Positions 50,011 through 61,200 of a stretch of DNA of 64,000 bases are shown one piece after another. Source of the stretch: Mesostigma viride (lineage: Eukaryota > Streptophyta > Mesostigmatophyceae > Mesostigmatales > Mesostigmataceae). Both the position numbers and the translations under genes were made by a program. A model generated the notes under the pieces. That model saw nothing but the letters and a program-made list of their open reading frames with translations, had not been told where the DNA came from and ran no database searches. The stretch is from positions 1,499,982 through 1,563,981 of the forward strand of contig RPFO01000389.1 of NCBI GenBank assembly GCA_009746045.1, in the 5' to 3' direction. The stretch's first letter is position 1. Each line of letters begins with the position of its first letter.

Positions 50011-51013
50011 AGACCAGGCCTTGCTTCAGCTTGGGTGCCCCAGTGGGCTGCTTGACCAAAGTACCAAGTGGTGACTGGTGCTTACTGGTTGACAGCCGGT
50101 CCTTCAGGGTTAGGTACACCCTCCTGGACAGGAGTTGGTGTGGAATGTCACTCCTACCAGCTGAGAATCATGCCTGGCCCTCCCCATGGGGTTCAGAAGA
50201 GTCGCCAGGACTTAAGTCGACGCCTTTGGCCTCAAACAGTTAGGCCATGCAAGGGCAACCCGAATGCTGGTTCTTACAGGTTGCTGTATATATGTTTTCT
50301 AGTGCTTGTTTCCAACCTGTTGCTAATAAAGAACCTGGTTGTGTGACCATGTGGAACATGGTTGCCAGGGAGCCACATTCTGGGTTATATAATGCTTGAA
50401 TAAAACATAATCATGTCTCTCTCATGTTGTTTCATGGTTGTAATGTTTCTCTTGTGTAAGTTCCAGGTCACCTATAAACCTGGAGGTTGGGGTGGGGTTC
50501 AATTCCCCAGCAGAGCCACAGCCTGGCATGAGTGATTCCTGGGCTTAACACCCAGTGAAGACATGGGCTCCCCAATAAGGCAGTATTTGTATAGGTGCTA
50601 CCTGAGTCCCTTTGAGCATAAAAGGGAAAGGCTGGCCAAGGCGGGCGCCATAAGAACGGGCGCCTGTGATAACTGTGAAAGATCAGGAACTCACAATAAT
50701 ACGTTCTTGGCATCCTTTAATCCCAGCCATTGGACTAGGTAATGTGCCTTGACTTAATCTAACACCAAGTTCCCAAGGAAAGGTTGGGAGCTGACCAAGG
50801 GGTCAGGGGATAACCTGGGGTGACCTCTGATTCACTGGCCAGTACACCTAGCCTGGTCCAAGGGCGTATATGTTGTTTCCCAAAAGGAGGCAGGAACCTG
50901 GGCCCTCAAAGGTCTGATCAGCCTCAAGGGACCAAGCGGTCTGTGGCTGAGTGGGCACAAGCAAGGTTAGGCTGGTTTCAAGCTGGTCCAGCTCCAAAAG
51001 AAGAAAGGGTTGG
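50011..51013 (+). other. 3' UTR of B1
   Basis: In order: a T-arm-like GGGGTTCAATTCCCC (50494-50508); two GGGCGCC motifs (50643-50649, 50658-50664); AAAGATCAGGAACTCACA then ATAATACG, ending the anti-PBS at 50703; and a purine tract AAAAGAAGAAAGGGTTGG directly before the LTR. The AAAGATCAGGAACTCACA block resembles AAAGACCAAGAGCTCACA near the LTR end. Confidence 0.7.
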
Positions 51014-51653
51014 AGTTAGCATTTTGGGCAACCAATATGCTAAGTGGATACAGTTTGGAAAGACCTTTCCAACGCCGTGCTGACCGCCTGAAACAGACAA
51101 GGGACGAGAAAGATATCAAGTCCCGAAGTCCTAGCCATCCGTGGCCGACTAGGGTGCAGTCCTCTGGTGTAGTGGACAGGACACGTGGCAGGCCGTGCCT
51201 GCACAGGCTTAGCCTGTCTATCACGTGACTGTGGTCCACGTAGACCAGGAGGAGCAGCAGCCTGTGACTGTGGGTACTGGACTGGCACAGGCTGCAAGGA
51301 TACTAGGCCTTGCAGGCTTGTGACAGGTCCTGTACTTCCTAGGTTGCAGAGTCTAGGCAAATCCAGTACGTCCTGGCTCTGCACTGATGCCAGTGGACGT
51401 TGTGGATTTGCCTGCACGCCTGCACGTGCCTCGTCATGCCGATGGGAACGAGGAACAACGCAAGGATATAGCTTGGTCATGGGGGATGACCAGCTATCTC
51501 GGAAAGCACGAACCGTGGGTGCCACCTTGGTCGTGGAAGTGCCCATTGTGGTCGTGGCCTGGTGAACAGATTTAAGGTTGCTGCCTTGCAACATTGGCTA
51601 AGACGCGCTGTGAAAGACCAAGAGCTCACATACGTTGGGAGCTCTTTCTAACT
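51014..51653 (+). repeat. 3' LTR of B1 (640 bp)
   Basis: Matches the 5' LTR with a few small indels near 51268-51290. Followed by the CCGGG duplication. Confidence 0.92.
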
Positions 51654-51658
51654 CCGGG

Positions 51659-54600
51659 TATGATACGAAAGGTTCGCCCAGCAAGGCCACATCCTCGTAG
51701 CCATCCACGTTGTGAAACGGCGTGTCAATGCCCAACACCGGCAGCACCACCATCCCGGTAACTTGATATGCCGAAGTGCCTGCAAAGTCGGTCACCGATT
51801 TGTACGGCGACTCTAGCACTGGATACAGGGTGGCTGCCCGACGAGAGATAATAGACACGGATGCTTGCGTGTCCACAGCCACCAGCTGCCACGGTCTACA
51901 CGTAGGAAACAAGGCTGACTTAACCGGCCTGACCCCCTGTGAGAGAGTTTTGACCTGAGCCACCCCTGATGCAGCTTTCGCTTTAAGCGCCTGAGCACGC
52001 CACAAGGCCGTGACCGTTGAAGCCAGGTCCCTAGGTGGGCGAGGCGCATGGGCAGGACCCTGACCCTCCGGCGAGGCCACGCTAGGCGGGCCTCCCACAT
52101 TATCCGTGGCTAGCACAGGAGGTGAGTCATTACGTGCACTAGGTCCCGTCAAACCCACCCCATCCTCATCCCACCCATCCACGGGGTCATATTGGGGCCC
52201 AGAGGAGGGGGGGGGTGTAGCTGTGTCTGCCCCTGGGAGCGACCCGTGGGGTACCACCTCAGATGCTACGACAGGCGCATTATCCTTCACTACCCACCCC
52301 AGTGCCCTGTTGGCTGCCAGCTCACTCTCCATGCTATCCCCTTGCTTATAGCCTGCCACCGATGCCCATGGTACCCTATACACCCGATCATTCCACTCTA
52401 TGTCTATGACCCGCAGCGGCCAGTCTAACTTTGTGATGGCCCCAGGCCCCTGCATGGTGCCCCGTTTGCCGCTGGGCGAGCTCTCCTTGTGGAACATGAC
52501 CAACTGCCCGACCTCAAAAGCACTAGACAAATCAGGCAGCGTGGCATCCTTGAGCCGCAGCTTGGCGGCGGTATCCTGGAGATGCTGCTGGTATGCCTCT
52601 ACTACCTCGGGTGAGTAGGTGCCCGCTGACAGCCCCCGAGGCGTGACTAACCCAAAGCCCTTGACATCAAGCACGTGCCTATGGTTGCACACATGCATGA
52701 GCTCCTTGCACCACGCCGTCTTGACCGCGTAGGATTTGCCATGTGGGTTATCCTGTCGCTTGGCTGCCACAGTCTTGACATAGCTTACAGTGCGATCTAT
52801 CATGCCCATATTGCCGTGATCCTCACGCCCCACGATGACCACGGCCTCCATCCCCGGCAAACCTTGCACACAGCGGAACTGCTGGTCTAGCATGAGCTCC
52901 ACTACGGGATGAAAGAAAGCCAGGCTGATCTTGATAGCCCTGTGCAGGTCAGCCTCATACATGTGGGGCAGCGGCTCAATGTAGGTGGCCTTGCTGAACC
53001 TATCCTTGACTATGAAATAGGTGTCCCCCCCTTCCATGTGCATGACATCCCCCACAAGGTACCCTCGCTCCAAGGGTGGAGTCTTGGCATGCCGCCTACG
53101 CGACTTCTTCCTGATCTTGATGCAGGCAGGACACTGAGCACGCACATTCTTCAGCTCGTTGTATAAAGGTGCCCCCAACATGTGTGCCCCCTCTACCTCG
53201 GCTTGGGCCTCATGCCCGTATGCACGGTGCATCTGGTATGCTAACAGCTTCAGGGTGACAGCCTGAGGTGCAGTGGCATTGTCAGGGTTCTCAACAGGTG
53301 GGGTGACTACTGGGGTAGTGACATTGGCTAACTGGGCAGCTTCAGAGGCTGCACGAAAGGCCGCCCGTGTGAGCACCTTGCCAATGTGAAGATCCACACT
53401 AGGGTGGTGTGTACCGAGAACATCTGCCCGCCCAGCATTCTCTTGCACTGTCACAACATTCCTCATAGGCCCAACCGCCCCAGTATCTAGCTGGGGTGCT
53501 GCAGTAGTGCTTGGTCGCTCGGCGTTGTACACACCCGACCTAGAAGACACCACATTGCTTAGGTCACGCATTGTAGACCCGTGCTCAGGAAGCACGTGAT
53601 CCTGGCGCGACAGAGCCAGAGCAGCATCAACGGATTGCGTGAGCACATCACGGAAGGAGACAGAGGATGCAGTCACGTTGCTTTTAGGAACGACGTCAGG
53701 CTCTACGACGGCCCGGTTCAGCGTGACGCATTGAGCAAAAGAAGGGGTATCGAGCGTGCTCTCACCTGACTTTCGTGCTGCCCGTCGCTCTGCCCACTCC
53801 TCGCGTGTGCCGTGGACGACGATGCGCTTGGCCTTGCACGCCTCCACGCTGTGACCACGCAGAACGTCGTGGCACTTGCGGCAAAGGTTGTCCTCGAGCT
53901 CCAGGTCCGGGCGAACTCGGCAGTCATCCCGGACATGGCGACGTCCGAAGCAGCGCTCACAGCGTTGCTGGCGGTCAGTAGACGCCCCCTGCTGCCGCTT
54001 GGCCGGGGGATTATCACCCTGCTTGGCGTCGCCACCATGCCCGCGCTTGCGCCCTCGCTGGCCCCCGTTGTTGCCGTGGCCGACGACCTTTTTCAGGATG
54101 GCCGTAAGCTCCGACCGCGTAATGGGAGCCTCTGCGCCTGAAGAAGAAGACGCGCCGGCATCCACCTTGCGCAGGGATGGTAGAGCAGCCGAGGCAGCCG
54201 GCTTGGACTGCGCACTCTTGAAACATGAAATCAGATACAGCATGCCCTCGTCGAAACTGACGGCACTCTTCTTTTTGAGTTCCGTCGCTATGGTCAGATG
54301 CACATCCGACGAGAGGTCGCATTTCTTGAGAAAGCGATTGCACAGGAAAATGGGCTTGAGAGTATCTAGCAGCTTGTGCTTGTGCACGAAGACCTGGAAA
54401 TCACGTGCAGCCCCGGGCAAATTTGCCTTATTAACTGCATAGTTCCGAAGTCGTTGAAGGCTTGCTCGTCGGCCTCTTCCTTAGACCGCGACAAGTGGGC
54501 ATCTAGACCGTTGTAAAAAACTTCCCAGGTTTGTTTGTTGTCGTCCGCAATGCGAACTAGATTGGCAATGTTTGGGTGCTTTGTTGTACTGCAGAATACT

Positions 54601-54932
54601 GCACGGAACTTGCCAATCAGCTCCGAATCTTTGTCTGCGCGTCCATCGCGCAGACGCTTGAGAGCAGCTAGAAAATCTGCTGCGTCGTCCGCCGTATAGT
54701 CGGCCGGTAGATCAGCGGGCACCTCCGTTTGCTTGAGAGGGCCGCGATTTAGTGCATCGTCAGCAGCCAGCATGAGATGCTTGAACTGCTTGGCCAGTTC
54801 CGGTTGCGCCACGAGGGTTTGCATCAACCTCGTGGCCTCGTCCGCACTAAAGCGTGGCAGGACGGACCCTGCGGCCTCGCCACTTGGCGTATCTGTGTGT
54901 TCGCCCGTGCGGCTCCGTGTACCGGAAGCCAT
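51659..54932 (-). pseudogene. gag-pol: C2 gag, integrase and protease-like segment
   Basis: ATG at 54932. One small frameshift near 54440; otherwise open for more than 900 codons. Capsid-like region, two zinc knuckles (CERCFGRRHVRDDC and CRKCHDVLRGHSVEAC), then integrase with HMEGGDTYF, LDQQFRC and GMIDRTVSYVK, an SH3-like tail, and AVDTQASVSIISRRAATLYP. The E...D...D arrangement at the integrase acid positions is the same as in C1, so it is a property of the lineage rather than of one dead copy. Gag and pol are fused in one frame. It is interrupted by B1 at 51658. Confidence 0.88.
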
Positions 54933-54939
54933 CGGGATT

Positions 54940-54951
54940 TTTATGAATACA
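54940..54951 (-). promoter_or_regulatory. Primer-binding position of C2, complementary to the 3' UTR
   Basis: Minus strand TGTATTCATAAA directly follows the 5' LTR. Its 12-nt complement lies in the C2 3' UTR at 39034-39045. Confidence 0.65.
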
Positions 54952-55296
54952 AGTTAAAGCCCGACCGGCTCAGCTATGGCGGTCGGTCACGTTGAGCTTG
55001 GGATAAGGTGAACACAGAGAACTACCGTCGGAGCTGGCCCACCACTGGTTTATGTCTTAGCCAGCAAACCCTATCCGGTTAGCCGTAACCGTGGGACAAG
55101 CTAGCCGTCCGTACTGACCCGGATAAGGCCCCGGACTGGGGCCTAGGTGGCGCCGGCCCTAGGCGCCGCCCTTAGACCGGTCGCCCGCATCGGACCGCCG
55201 GATTATAGCCGGCGGCTGAGCGGACGCTAGCGGATGGCGTGCGGACGGACATGGGGAACTCAGAGCCAGATCCTAGGGCTCTAGAGTTACTCAACT
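54952..55296 (-). repeat. 5' LTR of C2 (345 bp)
   Basis: On the minus strand it begins AGTTGAGTAACTC (55296) and ends GGGCTTTAACT (54952). The gag ATG lies 19 bp downstream. Confidence 0.92.
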
Positions 55297-56640
55297 GTTC
55301 GTGCTCACCTACAAGCCGGACGAGACCAACTCTTCGGTGGTGTTCCGGGTTAGGCCCGTGGTCACGGAGACGAAGGGGTCCTCCCCGCTGGACGCCAAGG
55401 ATCTTTATACCCCTGGGCTCAACCCAGGGGTATATGTTTCGCATCGGCTACTGACGGTCATCTACTTGGGCAATTAAGCGGAACGCGGGCAAGGACTACG
55501 GGATGTGGTGCGGTGACTTTCAGCGGGCATTCCTCCACAGCGACGCTGGGGTCGCGCAGCAAACATGGCAAGGCACCCGCTACGTGGTGAAGGTCCCGGT
55601 GGTCTGGCAGGATGGCACCATTGGCAGCGAGTATATCGAGCTGTTGACAGGGGTGGAGGGGCTGCAGAGCTCTCCCATCATCTTCCGCATTTCCGCGGAG
55701 GAGGTCTTGCAGAGCTTAGGGGCCACGTACCATCGCGCTGATCCTAACTTCTTTGTGGTCCCCACCGGCGTCCCTGGCGAGCCAGCCCTCTTCGTGTGGC
55801 ATGGCGACGACTTCAAGCTGGTGGCACCTCGCACATTTGCTACCCAGTTTCTTGCTGCAGTGGCGGCTAAGTTTCCCCTGGGCAGGGCGGTGGATCATGA
55901 GGAGGGTAAACCCGTGGTGTTTTGCGGCGTGCAGTCTACGTTGCAGCGGGATTCGCGTTCTGGCGAATGGGTCATGCACATGCAGGATAGCCGCAACTAT
56001 GTGGTTGACCTGCTGGCCGACCTCCCGTCCCCGCTGTTGGCAACCCATGGGCCCTCGGTTAAGGGCAAGCTCGGGTGGTTGGCGGACACGGTGGCACCTG
56101 ATTTGGCAGTGCTCGCTCGCCTGCCCGATGATGTGCTGGAAGGACTAGGGTCCATTCATGTTCGGCGGCAGCTGGCCATGACGCCCGGCATTGTGCTTCG
56201 TGGGCTCGATTGCTCACAGCCGGTGCACCTCGAGATAGTGACGGATACGAATCTAGAGACGCGCACAGTCAGCCAAGTGCGGGCCCGCATGGGGGCACTG
56301 TTCTTTATCAGCAATGAGGGCCAGCCTGGCATGTTGTTAGATTGGTACTCGCGCCTGCACAGCCGCATTGCCACTAGCCCCAACACGGCTGAATGCCGGG
56401 GCATTGTTTCAGCTATCTCACATGGCATGTGGCTGCGGTACTTGCTGGGTTGGGTATTTGGCTCGTGTGGGTTCACTCTTCACTGGACTAGCACGGTGCA
56501 CACTGACTCACAAAGCTGTTTGGCCTTCCTTGACAATCCCTATGCGCGGTCACAGGACGTTGATTACCTCGTACTCGCTGAGGCGGCCTCCTGCGTCACG
56601 CGTCTCCAGCACATCGCGGATGAACTCAATCCCGCGGATG
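55297..56640 (+). pseudogene. pol: C1 reverse transcriptase and RNase H, broken
   Basis: Continues C1 pol from 38348. RT: FRVRPVVTETKG, CGDFQRAFLHSD, SSPIIFRISAEEVL, FVWHGDDFKLVAP. RNase H: HLEIVTDTNLETRTV, AECRGIVSAI, HTDSQSCLAFL. A templated inverted insertion (55406-55434 forms a 12-bp stem) and a four-base TTAA insertion with a stop (near 55473) damage it. It ends abruptly at NPAD where the B2 LTR begins. Confidence 0.85.
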
Positions 56641-57294
56641 ATTTGCGCAGCAACTCGTCAGCAGAGCTTGTGAGCTCCTGGTCCTTGCCGGCTGGAATGA
56701 CCCTAGGCTGCTGGCTAGCAACCTTTATCCTCACACCAGGCCTACAACCCTCGATAGGCTCGCCACTCGTCGTGACGACCAAGGTTCGTGTGTGAAGACG
56801 CTCGTTGCCTCGTTGAGCCTCGAGCTATATGCAACCTCGTTCCATCCTTGTTCCTCGGTCATGAGCAACGCTGGGCAACGCTACATTGCCAGAGCCTCGT
56901 ATCGCTGCCTTGCATCCTCGTTGCAGGCAGCATACAGGAATCTCTGGCTATCCTGTGTCTAGGACAGCACAGGACCTGCCACAGTCCTGCAAGGACTTAC
57001 ATCCTTGCAGACCTGCTGGCTGGTTACTGGCTTCTACTAGCCACAGTACCGTTGAGCCCTCAGTACACTGTGTCCCAGTCACGTGAGAGTCCAGGCTAAG
57101 CCTGTGCAGGCACGGCCTGCCACGTGTCCTGTCCACTATGCCCTGAGTGTGCACCGCCCTCGCCCACCGGTCGGCAGTACTTCGGGACTTGATAACTTTC
57201 TAGTCCCTTGTCTGTTCTAGGCGGTTGACACGGCGTTGGAAAGGTCTCCTCAACCTGCATCCATCTAGCACATTGGTGCCCCAATATGCTAACT
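56641..57294 (-). repeat. 3' LTR of B2 (654 bp)
   Basis: On the minus strand it begins AGTTAGCATATTGGGGC and ends GCGCAAAT. It is directly preceded by the purine tract AACAAGAAAGGGTTGG. Confidence 0.9.
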
Positions 57295-58229
57295 CCAACC
57301 CTTTCTTGTTTTGGAGCTTGGACCAGCCTGAGAACCTATCAGCCACTGTCCCCACAAGCCTTCAGACATCTGATCCCTCCCAGAGACCAGACCTGCCTTT
57401 TCTTTTGGAACCTGAGGTGCCTCCAAATATTAGCTAGGCCTGCTCATTGGTTCAAAGGTTGCCCTCTGACCCACATGACATCCCAACCCTTTCTTTGGGA
57501 ACCTGGTGTAGATTAAAGTTAGGTCTTCACTTAGTCAGAGGAGTTTGGATAGAGGAGTCCATGAACGTACTATTGTGAGTTCCTGGTCATCCAGTTATCA
57601 CAGGCGCCCGTTCATATGGCGCCCGCCACGGAGCCTCCTTTATCTTTTAAATCCTTCCAAAGACTGAGAGAGCCCTGACAAATGTTAGCCAACACATGGG
57701 GAGCCCATGTCCTCACTGAGTCTCACTCAGGATTCATACATGCCAGGCTGAGGTCAGCTGGGGAATCGAACCCCACCCCATATCCTCCAGGTTTGGATCA
57801 GCTCCTGGAACTGAGCATCACAAACAACAAGACATGACAATAACAAGATTATGTTTTATTATAAAGGAGTATAACCCATAGTGAGGCCCCTGGCAACCAC
57901 GTCCAACATGGTCACACAACCAGGGATTTTATTAGCATGCAACAGGTTGGTTACAGAGAATATATACAAATGTACAGCAACCTGTTAGAGCCAACACTTG
58001 GGCTGCCCTTGCAGGGTCCATTCCATGAAGACCCAAGGCCCATTACAAAGTCCTTAAGACTCTTCTGCAGCTCCATGACAGAGCCAGGCGAAATTCTCAG
58101 CCAGGGGAGTGACTCCACCCTGACCCCTGTCCAGCAGAGTGTGTCTGAACTCTGAAGGACCTGCTGTCAGCCACCACGTGGCTGCCCAGCCCACTGGGAT
58201 GCCTCCCACCTAGAGCAAGGCTGTTTGGT
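57295..58229 (-). other. 3' UTR of B2
   Basis: In the sense strand: T-arm-like GGGGTTCGATTCCCC (57760-57774), two GGGCGCC motifs (57618-57624, 57603-57609), then ACCAGGAACTCACA leading into ACAATAGTACG (57566-57576), then the purine tract. The order is the same as in B1. No ORF of note. Confidence 0.7.
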
Positions 58230-61200
58230 CTACTCTGGCCCTCCCCCCTTGGAGGCCATGAGCCCACGAAGCAAAGGGTATTGCAGCTCAGCCTTCTCCT
58301 CCAGCTTGGTGAGAGCATCTGCAGGGTTGTCCACGCCAGCCACATGTTCAATGTTAGCTAAGCAAGACATTTCCTTGAGCAACAAATAATCAAGGTCCCT
58401 GCTCCTGGCCAGCTGCCTGTGCACAAACTGCACCATGCCCATGCTGTCAGTTCTTACCAGTGTGTGCATCTGCAACCGACAGGAAGCCACTTGACATAGC
58501 TGGTAAAATAGCTCCCTCAAGTAAAGAGCAGTATGAAGCCCTTCACAGATTGCCCTGCACTCAGCAATGTCACTGCTGGGAGTTACCCTGTTCTGCAACC
58601 GACTGTACCAGCAGACCAGAGAGGACTGTTCCTGCACCAGGGATATTAATGCTGCTGCACGGCCCCTGACCTCTGTGACCTTCCTACTATCCATAGAACT
58701 GTCCACATAGAGCATCATGTCAAAAGGCCTGTACAAATCCAAAGGACCCAGCATGAGAGGGGGAGACATGCGAACAGCCTCTACCACTCTCTCAGCACCC
58801 ACCTCAACCAGTTGGGAATCGGTCAACCGACTCAGTACCAACAGGTCAGGAGCACAAATGCTGGCCAGCCATGCCAACATACCTCGTATTGTTGCACATC
58901 TGGCCTGGGTGATGGGCTCCTGCAAGGCATCTATGATCTGCTGAGGATAATCCTTACCACCCTCCAGCTGGATGGACCATGTACCCTGCTGATGGACCAA
59001 GGTCGCCTGCATTCCACAAAACACCATGGGCTCATTCTCAACCATGTACTGGATCTTACCCAGTTCAAACCGTTTCTGGATCCTGGCCAGAGTCAACTCT
59101 TGCCAAGTGGGATGGCCCAGGAGATGCAGATCATCACCATGCAGGGAGGCAAACGCTGGCAGCCCCTCATAGCTACCCTGAAACAGACAAGGATCAACTG
59201 GAGAGACTGAGAGACCACAGACAGACCTGAGGTACTTCTCCAAGCTCTTCCTCCAGATGATGGGACTCGATCTAAGGCCTTCCACGCCTTTGAGAATCCT
59301 CAAATACCTCGTCTTCAGCTCTGCCCTCCACACTGCAGGCACCTTAACAAAGAAAGGGGGTATTGTGCGCCAAGTATCCTGTGCTTCCTGCTGATCACCC
59401 TTAAGAAAAGCCCTCTTGAAATCTACCAACACAGAGCTATAGGGTATCCCCTTCTGCAGAAAAGACAAATAAATGCACAACAAAATCCTCCATGTATCAT
59501 GCAGCATCCCTGGTGTGTAAAGCTCCTCATCTGCTAACTGTCCAGTGCCATGGTACTCAGTCACAACTGGTCTAACATGTGGCACCTGCACGCCATCTAC
59601 CTCCTTGAGCTTGAGGACAAACATCAATCTGAGCAGCTGGTGATCCTCAGGGAGGACATCCACAGGCTCTGCACAGTTGGCAACTATCCACTCATGCCCA
59701 GAAGCAACAAAGCCAAGAGTCCATGCCTTAGCCATCTTGGGGCTTTGCATCATCTCCACTAGCTTGCGCCAAGGTACAGGACTCGTTCCTGGGATCTGGT
59801 ACCTCTGCACACCCAACTCACGTGGGTCAAACGTAGTAGGGAGGATCAGCAGGTCCCCAGCAATGGGCTCCTTTGTATCAGGACCCTCTGCCTCTAGACC
59901 CCTCACAGCCCTTACAGCCACACTAAGACCCTGGGAGTAGCGATATCTCTGCAAGGGAAGGCGGCCCTGCCCTTCTAATGCTAGCTCCTCAGAGGATATC
60001 CTCACCCCTGGTAAGCACAAGAAGTTCTGACCTAGAATGGCAGGCCCCTGATACCCTTCAACCACACTGAACGTGGTGGGCACCCCCAGGATAGGCACAC
60101 TCACTTCTCCCAAGATCTTCATGGACACATTCCCAGAGAAATCAGACACAGCTAGGCAGCTAGGGGATGACCACTGCAAGCCTGCAGCATCCTCTACCCT
60201 TAGAATGGACACCTGTGAGTTGGTATCCACTTCTAGTGCTGGTGCCCCACATGACCCCCATCCCGTGAGCTTAGATACCTTGGGATCACGCTTGCTGTTC
60301 TGCAGAGCTCGAATGATGTCCGCCATAAGCAGCCCCCTGGACTGTGGTGCAGCCCTGGCCACCTCTGGCCTTGTGACAGACGTCTCAGCAGACTCCTGCT
60401 CACCCTCATCCATCCAGGACAGACCATAATCCAAGCATGGTGGGTTAGCATCTGCTGCCTGGCTCTCATCCTGCTCATCTCCCTCCAAGGGAGGATCAGG
60501 GCCGTCTTCAGGCCAGATTGCAGTTGGCCTTCTCTCCTTGACGTGAGCCCAGGATAGCCTGTACACGTGCTTGGGATTACTCTCCAAAGCCACCAGACAA
60601 GAATGGTTAGCTTCCTCAACATGGGTTACCTGCCCATCTTGCCACTTGCCACGCTTGCCTGGTAATGACGGTTCCTTCCACATCCTGACCCTCAGTCCCA
60701 CCTGGGGCCTCAGCATTTTCCAACCCTTGTCCTTACGCCTCAATCTGGAAAACACCCTGTCTGCCTTCTTCAGGCAGGCTGCCACCACGTCCTGTGATAG
60801 CATACCAAACTGCAATGCCAGGGGAGAGACTGCCACACCATCATAGTAATAGGTTACCCTGTGGTTAAGCTGCTCCTCAATCCCCTTACACCAAGCTGCT
60901 TTCTCTAGAGCTGATGCCACAACAGGCACACTCCTAGCTGCTAGCACCACTGTTTTTACTTCACGTATAGATCTCTCTACAGCTCCCTGCTGCCCATGGC
61001 ATTCCCTAGGGACCACTACCAACTTACAAGGAAGCTGGTCAGCCAGCTTGATCAAGCAGTCAAACTGCAAGTCAGCTTGCACCTTGGTGTACACCCCAAA
61101 GCCTGGCAACAAAGACTGGAGACCCATCAACAGCTGATGCTCCTGCATTCCAGGAAGAATGGTCAGCAACCTATATCTGCTAAACCTATCCACCCCCACC

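Larger units (their letters stand above)
42634..51653 (+). mobile_element. B1, AGT-B LTR retrotransposon inserted in C2
   Basis: CCGGG duplication at 42629-42633 and 51654-51658. LTRs of 644 and 640 bp with AGTT...AACT ends differ by a few small indels. Order: LTR, ORF1 (truncated), an inverted piece of its own 3' UTR and LTR, gag C-terminal half, UGA-CUA, pol, 3' UTR, LTR. The inverted piece replaced the end of ORF1 and the start of gag. A 1.1-kb insertion splits the end of gag, and pol has three one-base deletions. The copy is defective but structurally informative. Confidence 0.92.
38349..55296 (-). mobile_element. C2, complete AGT-C LTR retrotransposon inserted in C1
   Basis: GTTCG duplication at 38344-38348 and 55297-55301. 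345-bp LTRs lie at 38349-38693 (3') and 54952-55296 (5'). Reading on the minus strand: gag-INT-protease-like 54932-51659, interrupted by B1, then 42628-42032, interrupted by PAL-2, then RT-RNase H to 39072. One fused gag-pol ORF of about 1700 codons once insertions are removed, with one small deletion near 54440. It has no ORF1. Confidence 0.92.
30634..56640 (+). mobile_element. C1, AGT-C LTR retrotransposon, 3' end lost to or beyond B2
   Basis: 5' LTR 30634-32877 (interrupted), gag-INT 32897-35127, INT-protease-like 36907-38348, RT-RNase H 55297-56640. It is interrupted by TTAA-2, PAL-1 and the entire C2 element (38349-55296). The right end is cut by B2 within the RNase H region. C1 and C2 are close relatives in opposite orientation, so the coding halves appear scrambled until the GTTCG duplication at 38344-38348 and 55297-55301 is recognised. 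Confidence 0.9.

Noticed and set aside
38349-55296. Opposite orientation of gag-INT and RT halves, first read as an inversion between 345-bp repeats
   Set aside because: The GTTCG duplication on both sides and complete LTR, gag and pol in one orientation show simple insertion of C2 into C1.
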